From the NCBI RefSeq assembly GCF_028682635.1, contig NZ_JANHLK010000019.1, forward strand, positions 53,755 through 117,754: a DNA stretch of 64,000 bases. Reading direction: 5' to 3'. Positions 42,178 to 49,559 of this stretch are shown piece after piece. A model generated the notes under the pieces. The model saw only the letters and a list, made by a program, of their open reading frames with translations, was not told the origin of the DNA and ran no database searches. Origin of the DNA: Pseudomonas putida (GTDB taxonomy: Bacteria; Pseudomonadota; Gammaproteobacteria; Pseudomonadales; Pseudomonadaceae). Positions within the stretch are counted from its first letter, which is position 1; every line of letters starts with the position of its first letter. A program made the position numbers and the translations under genes.

Positions 42178-43077
42178 ATGTCCCTCCCTACCCACGTACG
42201 CCTGGTCGAAGTCGGCCCCCGCGACGGTCTGCAAAATGAAGCCCAACCCATCAGCGTTGCCGACAAGGTGCGACTGGTCGATGCGCTGACGGCTGCGGGC
42301 CTTGGCTATATAGAAGTCGGCAGCTTCGTTTCGCCCAAGTGGGTGCCGCAGATGGCGGGCTCTGCCGATGTCTTCGCGCAAATCCAGCGCAAACCCGGCG
42401 TCACCTACGGCGCCCTCGCCCCCAACCTGCGCGGCTTTGAAGATGCCCTCGCCTGCGGGGTCAAGGAGGTCGCCGTATTCGCCGCCGCGTCGCAAGCGTT
42501 TTCCCAGCGCAACATCAATTGCTCGATCAGCGAAAGCCTGGAGCGCTTCGTTCCGATCATGGATGCCGCCAGGCAGCATGGCGTCAGTGTGCGCGGTTAC
42601 GTGTCCTGCGTGCTGGGCTGCCCCTATGAAGGTCACGTCGCACCGGAACAGGTAGCGCATGTGGCCCGCGAGCTCTACGCCATGGGCTGTTACGAGGTTT
42701 CGCTGGGCGACACCATCGGCACCGGCACCGCAGGCGCCACGCGCAGGATGTTCGAGGTGGTGTCGGCCCAGGTGCCGCGGGACAAACTGGCCGGGCACTT
42801 CCACGACACCTATGGCCAGGCCATGGCCAACATCTATGCCAGCCTGCTGGAAGGCATCTCGGTGTTCGACAGTTCCATTGCCGGTCTCGGCGGCTGCCCT
42901 TATGCCAAGGGCGCCAGCGGTAACGTGGCCACCGAGGACGTGGTTTACCTGCTCAATGGCCTCGGGATTGAAACCGGGATCGACCTGGATGCACTGATCC
43001 TGGCCGGCCAGCAAATCTGCGATGTACTGGGACGACCTACCGGTTCGCGCGTGGCCAAGGCGCGTAGCGCACATTGA
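42178..43077 (+). CDS. mvaB: hydroxymethylglutaryl-CoA lyase
   Basis: 299 residues of the HMGL-like TIM barrel: VRLVEVGPRDGLQNEAQPIS, then IEVGSFVSPKWVPQMAGS, then GHFHDTYGQAMANIYASL with metal-binding His residues, then GGCPYAKGASGNVATEDVV with the catalytic Cys loop. It splits HMG-CoA into acetyl-CoA and acetoacetate, the last step of leucine breakdown (the LiuE step). It follows liuR past a REP pair and is transcribed away from the liuABCD genes. Confidence 0.95.
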   Translation: MSLPTHVRLVEVGPRDGLQNEAQPISVADKVRLVDALTAAGLGYIEVGSFVSPKWVPQMAGSADVFAQIQRKPGVTYGALAPNLRGFEDALACGVKEVAVFAAASQAFSQRNINCSISESLERFVPIMDAARQHGVSVRGYVSCVLGCPYEGHVAPEQVAHVARELYAMGCYEVSLGDTIGTGTAGATRRMFEVVSAQVPRDKLAGHFHDTYGQAMANIYASLLEGISVFDSSIAGLGGCPYAKGASGNVATEDVVYLLNGLGIETGIDLDALILAGQQICDVLGRPTGSRVAKARSAH

Positions 43078-43096
43078 TGCGTGCGGGTGTGTCGAG

Positions 43097-43139
43097 GTGT
43101 TACCGCAACCACCTGAATGTGGGCGCAAGCGAGTAACAC
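43097..43139. promoter_or_regulatory. possible CbrB binding region upstream of crcY
   Basis: GTGTTAC (43097-43103) and GTAACAC (43133-43139) are inverted copies about 85 bases upstream of the sigma-54 promoter. CrcZ and CrcY promoters in Pseudomonas carry such TGTTAC/GTAACA sites for the response regulator CbrB. Confidence 0.6.
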
Positions 43140-43149
43140 GGAAACAAAA

Positions 43150-43182
43150 TGTAGGGTTTTCCCTGAAGCCGAAAACCCTACA
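43150..43182 (+). terminator. terminator of the HMG-CoA lyase gene
   Basis: TGTAGGGTTTTC and GAAAACCCTACA form a 12-bp stem with a 9-base loop, about 70 bases after the stop. Confidence 0.7.
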
Positions 43183-43219
43183 AAAACTCAAGTGCTTGTT
43201 TTTAAAGGGTTTTTAAAAG

Positions 43220-43236
43220 TTGGCACGGCTCCTGCT
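43220..43236 (+). promoter_or_regulatory. sigma-54 promoter of crcY
   Basis: TTGGCACGGCTCCTGCT has GG at -24 and GC at -12 with the correct 10-base spacing. Transcription is expected to start near 43246. Confidence 0.88.
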
Positions 43237-43245
43237 ATATCTATC

Positions 43246-43627
43246 GCATAACAAGAATAAAAAAATTGGCGACACCCCTAATAAAAACAAGACGTAACGA
43301 CTCTGACATAACAAAAACAACACGGCAGAGACGCAGCTAACAGATTTTTTTGGAGAGGATGTGCTTTTCAGGGTGCTTTTCGGAGTTACCCGCAACCGGG
43401 CAGAGAATAATAAAACTACCTTCAGGTAGCTCCCGAACTGGTTGGATCGCTCAGCGAAAAAGTAGATCAGCGCTCAAAAAAATACGTTTGCTCTTGATCC
43501 CGGATGGGGATCGACAAAAACAGCGGTAAAGGGTCAACGGTCACCAAAAACAAAAACAGACCGCCCCTCAATAATAAAAAAAGAGCAGCGCAACGAAAAT
43601 TAAAGGGGAGCTTCGGCTCCCCTTTGT
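43246..43627 (+). ncRNA. crcY: CrcY small RNA, Hfq/Crc antagonist
   Basis: About 380 bases starting GCATAACAAGAATAAAAAAA, close to the start known for CrcZ. The region has many A-rich Hfq/Crc-binding motifs (AACAAGAATAA, AATAAAAACAAG, AACAAAAACAAC, AACAAAAAC, AATAATAAAA). It ends in a strong terminator (AAAGGGGAGC, CTTCG-type loop, GCTCCCCTTT, 43602-43626). A sigma-54 promoter lies just upstream. CrcY of P. putida lies beside the HMG-CoA lyase gene mvaB, exactly as here. It binds and removes Hfq-Crc and so relieves catabolite repression. Ends are estimated. Confidence 0.85.
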
Positions 43628-43659
43628 GCTGTCTGGCGTTTGAGATTTCCACGGCCCTG

Positions 43660-43760
43660 TGTAGGAGCGAGCTTGCTCGCGAAGGTCGTCAACGATAACG
43701 CGCTCATTCTGGATCAACGCGACACTCTTGAGTTCTTCGCGAGCAAGCTCGCTCCTACAA
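43660..43760. repeat. REP pair (inverted)
   Basis: GTAGGAGCGAGCTTGCTCGC and GCGAGCAAGCTCGCTCCTAC face each other between crcY and the acyl-CoA synthetase gene. Confidence 0.9.
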
Positions 43761-43769
43761 GGGAATGAG

Positions 43770-45467
43770 TCAGGCCTTATTGCTACGCAACTCCTCAATG
43801 CTGATCTCGCGCATCCGGAATTTCTGGATCTTGCCCGTCACCGTCATCGGAAACTCTTCCACGAACTTGAAATGACGCGGTGTCTTGAAGTGCGCGATGC
43901 GCTCCTTGCACCAGGCTTGCAGCTCCTGCTCGGTGGCACTGTGACCGGGGTGGAACTTGATCCAGGCGACGATCTCTTCACCATAACGCGAGCAAGGAAT
44001 GCCGATCACCTGCACATCGGCCACTGCCGGGTGGGTGAAGAAGAATTCCTCCAGTTCGCGCGGATAAATGTTCTCGCCGCCGCGGATGATCATGTCCTTG
44101 TTGCGCCCGGCAATGCACACGTAGCCCTCCTCATTCATGCTCGCCAGGTCACCGGTGTGCATCCAGCCGGCCTGGTCGATCGCCTCAGCCGTGCCTTGCG
44201 GGTTGTTCCAGTAGCCGAGCATCACACTGTAGCCGCGGGTACACAGCTCACCGATGGTGCCACGGGGCACCAGGTTGCCGGCCTCGTCGACGATCTTGCT
44301 TTCCAGCTGTGGCTGGGTACGGCCGACCGTGGTCACGCGCAATTCCAGGTCGTCCGACGGACCGGTCTGCAACGACACCGGGCTGGTCTCGGTCATGCCG
44401 TAGGCAATCTGCACTTCGCTCATGTGCATTTCGCTGATGACCCGGCGCATGACCTCGATCGGACAGGTGGCACCGGCCATGATCCCGGTGCGCAGGCTCG
44501 ACAGGTCGAAATCGGCGCGCTGGGGTTGATCGAGCATGGCGATGAACATGGTCGGCACGCCATACAGCGCGGTGGCCTGTTCTTCGGCGACGGTGCTGAG
44601 GGTCAGCAGCGGATCGAACGCGTCATTGGGGTAGATCATGGTACTGCCGTGGGTGATGCAGCCGAGGTTGCCCATGACCATGCCAAAGCAGTGGTACAAC
44701 GGCACCGGGATCACCAACCGGTCGCAGGCCGTAAGGCCCAGGCTTTCGCCGACCATGTAGCCATTATTGAGAATGTTGTAGTGGCTGAGGGTCGCGCCCT
44801 TGGGGAAGCCGGTGGTGCCGGAGGTGTACTGGATGTTCACCGCCTGATCGAAATGCAGACTGTTTTGACGTTCGTGCAATTGTTCGACCGATACGCTGCC
44901 CGCCAGCTCGCTCAGTTGCGACCATGGCAGGAAACCGATTGGAGGCTGCGCATCAAGACTGATGACCCCGCGCAAATCCGGCAGGCGCTCGCTGTGCAAT
45001 TTGCCGATGGCTTGCTCCGCCAGCTCCGGCACCAGGCCCTGCAGCATGGCGTGATAGTCGGAAGTCTTGAACGCCCCGGCACTGACCAACCACTGGCAGC
45101 CGGACTGTTTCAACACGTATTCGAGTTCGGAGCTGCGGTAGGCCGGGTTGATGTTGACCAGGATCACGCCGATTTTCGCCGTGGCAATCTGCGTGACGCA
45201 CCACTGGGCGCAGTTTGGGGCCCAGATGCCCAGACGGTCGCCGGCCTGCAGGCCCAGCGCCAGCAGCGCCCTGGCCTGCAGGTCTGCCGCATCCGCCAGT
45301 TGCCGCCAGGTGTAGCGCAGCTGTTGATGGCGCACCACCAGCGCCTCCCCGTCCGGGTACTGCGCGACGGTATTGTCGAACGCCTGGCCGATGGTCATCG
45401 CCAGCAAGGCTTTGTCCTGGGAACCACGGGTGTAACTGCGTTGCGGGCTTGCACTGGGTTGATCCAT
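43770..45467 (-). CDS. AMP-forming acyl-CoA synthetase
   Basis: 565 residues from the ATG at 45467 (AGGGG upstream). The AMP-binding motif YTSGTTGFPKGAT, then YGMTETSPVS and GWMHTGDLASMNEEGYVCIA, and the C-terminal lysine loop VTGKIQKFRMRE are all intact. It activates a carboxylic acid to its CoA thioester. It diverges from liuA, and the LiuR-like sites lie between them, so it is probably co-regulated. A substrate such as a branched-chain or short fatty acid is inferred from context. The extra upstream codons in frame run through a REP and are not coding. Confidence 0.88.
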   Translation of the reverse strand: MDQPSASPQRSYTRGSQDKALLAMTIGQAFDNTVAQYPDGEALVVRHQQLRYTWRQLADAADLQARALLALGLQAGDRLGIWAPNCAQWCVTQIATAKIGVILVNINPAYRSSELEYVLKQSGCQWLVSAGAFKTSDYHAMLQGLVPELAEQAIGKLHSERLPDLRGVISLDAQPPIGFLPWSQLSELAGSVSVEQLHERQNSLHFDQAVNIQYTSGTTGFPKGATLSHYNILNNGYMVGESLGLTACDRLVIPVPLYHCFGMVMGNLGCITHGSTMIYPNDAFDPLLTLSTVAEEQATALYGVPTMFIAMLDQPQRADFDLSSLRTGIMAGATCPIEVMRRVISEMHMSEVQIAYGMTETSPVSLQTGPSDDLELRVTTVGRTQPQLESKIVDEAGNLVPRGTIGELCTRGYSVMLGYWNNPQGTAEAIDQAGWMHTGDLASMNEEGYVCIAGRNKDMIIRGGENIYPRELEEFFFTHPAVADVQVIGIPCSRYGEEIVAWIKFHPGHSATEQELQAWCKERIAHFKTPRHFKFVEEFPMTVTGKIQKFRMREISIEELRSNKA

Positions 45468-45508
45468 GACGACCCCTATTGTCTTTATTAATGGGCTGCG
45501 AATGGTCC

Positions 45509-45602
45509 CCTGCAGGAGCTGGCTTGCCAGCGAAAAGGCCGGCACGTTCTACACTGATGTCGACAGATCCGACGCCTTCGCGGGCAAGCCCGCTCCTACA
45601 GG
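45509..45602. repeat. REP pair (mixed types)
   Basis: The left copy is GCAGGAGCTGGCTTGCCAGC and the right is CGCGGGCAAGCCCGCTCCTA, so the two belong to different subtypes. It lies between the acyl-CoA synthetase start and the LiuR-like sites. Confidence 0.8.
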
Positions 45603-45628
45603 TTTCAATGCCCCTACTCTCGCTCAAG

Positions 45629-45644
45629 TTGACGTTAACGTAAA
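45629..45644. promoter_or_regulatory. LiuR-like operator, distal site before liuA
   Basis: TTGACGTTAACGTAAA shares the ACGTTAACGT core with the next site, whose centre is 43 bases away (four helical turns). Confidence 0.8.
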
Positions 45645-45671
45645 GGGCGATTGACAGCCTTTCGTCACAGG

Positions 45672-45687
45672 TTTACGTTAACGTAAA
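45672..45687. promoter_or_regulatory. LiuR operator, proximal site before liuA
   Basis: TTTACGTTAACGTAAA is a perfect 16-bp palindrome 56 bases before the liuA start. It matches the motif known for LiuR in gammaproteobacteria. Confidence 0.88.
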
Positions 45688-45742
45688 GGTGAGAGCTGAA
45701 ACACCGCCCTCCCCACCCTACAAAAAAGCCAAAAGGTGCCCC

Positions 45743-46906
45743 ATGAGCTACCCATCCCTGAACTTTGCCCTCGGTGAAACCATCGACATGCTGCGCGATC
45801 AGGTCCAGTCCTTCGTCGCCAAAGAGATCGCCCCGCGCGCTGCTCAGATCGACATCGACAACCTGTTCCCCGCCGACCTGTGGCGCAAATTCGGCGACAT
45901 GGGCCTGCTGGGCATTACCGTACCGGAAGAATACGGCGGTGCCGGCCTGGGTTACCTGGCGCACGTGGTCGCGATGGAAGAAATCAGCCGTGGCTCGGCC
46001 TCGGTGGCCCTGTCCTATGGCGCCCACTCCAACCTCTGCGTCAACCAGATCAACCGCAACGGCAACCACGAGCAGAAAGCCAAGTACCTGCCGAAGCTGA
46101 TCAGCGGCGAACACATCGGCGCCCTGGCCATGAGCGAACCGAACGCCGGTTCCGACGTGGTCTCGATGAAACTGCGCGCCGACAAGCGTGGCGACAAGTA
46201 CGTGCTCAACGGCAGCAAGACCTGGATCACCAACGGCCCGGATGCCAACACCTACGTGATCTACGCCAAGACCGACCTGGAAAAGGGCCCCCACGGCATC
46301 ACCGCGTTCATCGTCGAGCGCGACTGGAAAGGCTTCAGCCGCAGCAACAAGTTCGACAAGCTGGGCATGCGCGGCTCGAATACCTGCGAGCTGTTCTTCG
46401 ATGACGTCGAAGTGCCGGAGGAGAACATCCTCGGCGTGCTCAACGGCGGCGTGAAAGTGCTGATGAGCGGCCTCGACTACGAACGTGTCGTGCTGTCCGG
46501 CGGCCCGACCGGGATCATGCAGGCCTGCATGGACCTGATCGTGCCGTACATCCACGACCGCAAGCAGTTCGGCCAGAGCATCGGCGAGTTCCAACTGATC
46601 CAGGGCAAGGTCGCCGACATGTACACCCAGCTCAACGCCAGCCGCGCTTATCTCTATGCGGTAGCCCAGGCCTGCGAGCGCGGCGAAACCACCCGCAAGG
46701 ACGCTGCCGGTGTGATCCTCTACAGCGCCGAACGCGCCACGCAAATGGCCCTCGACGCGATCCAGATTCTCGGCGGCAACGGCTATATCAACGAATTCCC
46801 GGCTGGTCGTCTGTTGCGTGACGCCAAGCTGTACGAAATCGGCGCCGGCACCAGTGAGATCCGTCGCATGCTGATCGGGCGTGAACTGTTTAACGAGACG
46901 AAATGA
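45743..46906 (+). CDS. liuA: isovaleryl-CoA dehydrogenase
   Basis: 387 residues from the ATG at 45743. The signatures ALAMSEPNAGSDVVSMKLRA and QILGGNGYINEFPAGRLLRD and the C-terminal GAGTSEIRRMLIGREL are those of acyl-CoA dehydrogenases. GLDYERVVLSGGP holds the Glu that serves as catalytic base in isovaleryl-CoA enzymes. It makes 3-methylcrotonyl-CoA from isovaleryl-CoA. First gene of liuABCD, downstream of two LiuR-like sites. Confidence 0.95.
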   Translation: MSYPSLNFALGETIDMLRDQVQSFVAKEIAPRAAQIDIDNLFPADLWRKFGDMGLLGITVPEEYGGAGLGYLAHVVAMEEISRGSASVALSYGAHSNLCVNQINRNGNHEQKAKYLPKLISGEHIGALAMSEPNAGSDVVSMKLRADKRGDKYVLNGSKTWITNGPDANTYVIYAKTDLEKGPHGITAFIVERDWKGFSRSNKFDKLGMRGSNTCELFFDDVEVPEENILGVLNGGVKVLMSGLDYERVVLSGGPTGIMQACMDLIVPYIHDRKQFGQSIGEFQLIQGKVADMYTQLNASRAYLYAVAQACERGETTRKDAAGVILYSAERATQMALDAIQILGGNGYINEFPAGRLLRDAKLYEIGAGTSEIRRMLIGRELFNETK

Positions 46907-46912
46907 ATTTCG

Positions 46913-46985
46913 TCAGCTGCAAGCGGCAAGCTTCAAGCCACAAGTAGAAGCGATCCTCTTGCAGCTTGTAGCGTGCCGCTCAAAG
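46913..46985. repeat. imperfect hairpin repeat between liuA and liuB
   Basis: AGCTGCAAGCGGCAAGCTTC and the later CTTGCAGCTTGTAGCGTGCC form an imperfect inverted pair. Such AGCTTGAAGCTTGCAGC-like sequences are common between Pseudomonas genes. Confidence 0.45.
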
Positions 46986-47003
46986 CTGCTTACGGAGTAA
47001 GCC

Positions 47004-48608
47004 ATGATCCTACATACCCAGCTCAACCCCCGTTCGGCGGAGTTCGCCGCCAACAGCGCGGCGATGCTCAAACAGGTCGACGCCCTGCACACCCTGCTGG
47101 CCCAAGTGGCGCAAGGTGGCGGCCCGAAAGCGCAAGAGCGCCACACCTCCCGGGGCAAACTGCTGCCCCGCGAGCGCATCAACCGCTTGCTCGACCCGGG
47201 TTCGCCGTTTCTGGAAATCAGCCAGCTGGCGGCCTACGAGGTGTACGGCGAAGACGTGCCCGCCGCTGGCGTGATTGCCGGGATCGGCCGGGTGGAAGGC
47301 GTCGAATGCATGATCGTCGCCAACGATGCCACGGTAAAAGGTGGCTCGTACTACCCGCTGACGGTGAAAAAGCACCTGCGCGCCCAGACGATCGCCCAGC
47401 AAAACCGCCTGCCGTGCATCTACCTGGTGGACTCTGGAGGCGCCAACCTGCCGCGCCAGGACGAAGTATTTCCGGACCGAGAGCACTTCGGCCGGATCTT
47501 CTTCAACCAGGCCAACATGAGCGCACAGGGCATCCCGCAGATTGCCGTGGTCATGGGCTCCTGCACCGCGGGCGGTGCCTACGTACCGGCCATGGCCGAC
47601 GAGGCCATCATGGTGCGCGAGCAAGCGACGATCTTCCTCGCCGGCCCACCGCTGGTGAAAGCCGCGACGGGCGAAGTGGTCAGTGCCGAGGACCTTGGCG
47701 GGGCCGACGTGCACTGCAAGATTTCCGGTGTGGCCGACCATTACGCCGAAAGCGATGAACACGCCCTGGCCCTGGCCCGGCGCAGCGTCGCCAATCTCAA
47801 CTGGCGCAAACAGGGTGAAGTGCAGCAACGCACCCCGATCGCCCCGCTCTATGCCAGCGACGAGCTGTATGGCGTGGTGCCGGCCGATGCCAAGCAACCG
47901 TTCGACGTGCGTGAAGTCATCGCGCGGCTGGTGGACGGTTCGGTGTTCGACGAATTCAAGGCCCTGTTCGGGACTACATTGGTGTGCGGCTTTGCCTACC
48001 TGCACGGTTATCCGATCGCCATCCTCGCCAACAACGGCATCCTGTTCGCCGAAGCGGCACAGAAAGGCGCGCACTTCATCGAGCTGGCTTGCCAGCGCGG
48101 TATCCCGCTGCTGTTCCTGCAAAACATCACCGGCTTCATGGTCGGCCAGAAATACGAAGCCGGCGGCATCGCCAAGCACGGCGCGAAACTGGTGACCGCG
48201 GTGGCCTGCGCCAAGGTACCGAAGTTCACCGTGATCATCGGCGGCAGCTTCGGTGCCGGGAACTACGGCATGTGCGGCCGGGCCTACGATCCGCGCTTCC
48301 TGTGGATGTGGCCGAATGCGCGCATCGGTGTGATGGGTGCCGAACAGGCGGCCGGCGTGCTGGTGCAGGTCAAGCGCGAGCAGGCCGAACGTGCCGGCCA
48401 CGGTTTCAGCGCCGAACAGGAAGCCGAGATCAAGCAACCGATCCTCGACCAGTATGAAGAGCAGGGTCACCCCTACTACTCCAGCGCGCGCCTGTGGGAT
48501 GACGGCGTCATCGACCCGGCCCAGACCCGCGACGTGCTGGCACTGGCCTTGTCCGCGTCGTTGAACGCGCCAATCGAACCGAGCCGCTTCGGCGTGTTCC
48601 GGATGTGA
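47004..48608 (+). CDS. liuB: 3-methylcrotonyl-CoA carboxylase beta subunit (carboxyltransferase)
   Basis: 534 residues, MILHTQLNPRSAEFAANSAA. The carboxyltransferase core contains PCIYLVDSGGANLPRQDEVF, AVVMGSCTAGGAYVPAMADE and VIIGGSFGAGNYGMCGRAYD. It moves CO2 from biotin on LiuD to 3-methylcrotonyl-CoA and yields 3-methylglutaconyl-CoA. It follows liuA after about 100 bases with a hairpin repeat in between. Confidence 0.96.
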   Translation: MILHTQLNPRSAEFAANSAAMLKQVDALHTLLAQVAQGGGPKAQERHTSRGKLLPRERINRLLDPGSPFLEISQLAAYEVYGEDVPAAGVIAGIGRVEGVECMIVANDATVKGGSYYPLTVKKHLRAQTIAQQNRLPCIYLVDSGGANLPRQDEVFPDREHFGRIFFNQANMSAQGIPQIAVVMGSCTAGGAYVPAMADEAIMVREQATIFLAGPPLVKAATGEVVSAEDLGGADVHCKISGVADHYAESDEHALALARRSVANLNWRKQGEVQQRTPIAPLYASDELYGVVPADAKQPFDVREVIARLVDGSVFDEFKALFGTTLVCGFAYLHGYPIAILANNGILFAEAAQKGAHFIELACQRGIPLLFLQNITGFMVGQKYEAGGIAKHGAKLVTAVACAKVPKFTVIIGGSFGAGNYGMCGRAYDPRFLWMWPNARIGVMGAEQAAGVLVQVKREQAERAGHGFSAEQEAEIKQPILDQYEEQGHPYYSSARLWDDGVIDPAQTRDVLALALSASLNAPIEPSRFGVFRM

Positions 48609-48615
48609 TCCGAAC

Positions 48616-48718
48616 CTGTAGGAGCGAGCTTGCTCGCGAAGGACGAAAGGGCAACGCGTTTACCCGGTAAGCACGCGTTATCGTTGACGACCATCGCGAG
48701 CAAGCTCGCTCCTACAGG
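48616..48718. repeat. REP pair (inverted)
   Basis: GTAGGAGCGAGCTTGCTCGC and GCGAGCAAGCTCGCTCCTAC lie about 58 bases apart in the liuB-liuC gap, inside the operon. Confidence 0.9.
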
Positions 48719-48737
48719 GACAGAGTTGTGGAGACGG

Positions 48738-49559
48738 ATGAATATGAGCGACTTCAATACCCTCGAACTGCTGACCGACCCACGTGGTTTTGCCACGCTG
48801 TGGCTCAGCCGTGAAGAAAAGAACAACGCCTTCAACGCCGAGATGATCCGCGAACTGATCCTCGCCCTGGACAAGGTGGCCAGCGATGCCAGCCTGCGAT
48901 TCCTGATCGTGCGCGGTCGTGGCAAGCATTTCAGCGCCGGTGCAGACCTCGCCTGGATGCAGCAATCGGCGGAACTCGACTACGCCACCAACCTCGACGA
49001 CGCCCGGGAACTGGCGGAGCTGATGTACAACCTGGCCAAGCTGAAAATCCCGACCCTGGCGGTGGTGCAAGGTGCAGCCTTCGGCGGCGCGCTGGGCCTG
49101 ATCAGTTGCTGCGACATGGCCATTGGCGCCGATGACGCGCAGTTCTGCCTGTCGGAAGTGCGCATCGGCCTGGCGCCGGCGGTGATCAGCCCGTTCGTGG
49201 TGCAAGCCATCGGCGAACGCGCGACGCGGCGCTATGCCCTGACCGCCGAACGTTTCGGCGGGCAACGGGCACGGGAACTCGGCCTGCTGTCGGAGAGTTA
49301 CCCAATCGCCGAGCTGGAACAGAAAATCCAGCAGTGGATCGACAACCTGCTGCTCAACAGCCCGGCCGCCATGCGCGCCAGCAAGGACTTGCTGCGGGAA
49401 GTCGGCGACGGCTCGTTGACCCCGTCCCTGCGTCGCTACACCGAGAACGCCATCGCCCGCATCCGCGTCAGTCCCGAAGGCCAGGAAGGCCTGCGCGCCT
49501 TTCTGCAAAAACGTCCGCCGAGCTGGCAAGCTGCAACCACCACCAAGGAGCCGCGTTGA
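48738..49559 (+). CDS. liuC: 3-methylglutaconyl-CoA hydratase (enoyl-CoA hydratase family)
   Basis: 273 residues from the ATG at 48738 with GGAGA upstream. The crotonase oxyanion loops are present: GRGKHFSAGADLAWM and VQGAAFGGALGLISCCDMAI, followed by CLSEVRIGLAPAVIS. It hydrates 3-methylglutaconyl-CoA to HMG-CoA, which the lyase encoded at 42178 then cleaves. Its stop overlaps the liuD start (ATGA). The in-frame extension upstream of 48738 lies in a REP. Confidence 0.94.
   Translation: MNMSDFNTLELLTDPRGFATLWLSREEKNNAFNAEMIRELILALDKVASDASLRFLIVRGRGKHFSAGADLAWMQQSAELDYATNLDDARELAELMYNLAKLKIPTLAVVQGAAFGGALGLISCCDMAIGADDAQFCLSEVRIGLAPAVISPFVVQAIGERATRRYALTAERFGGQRARELGLLSESYPIAELEQKIQQWIDNLLLNSPAAMRASKDLLREVGDGSLTPSLRRYTENAIARIRVSPEGQEGLRAFLQKRPPSWQAATTTKEPR

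Noticed and set aside
43467..43698. Short frames on both strands in the CrcY region
   Set aside because: They overlap a well-supported non-coding RNA and a REP pair and have no ribosome-binding sites.
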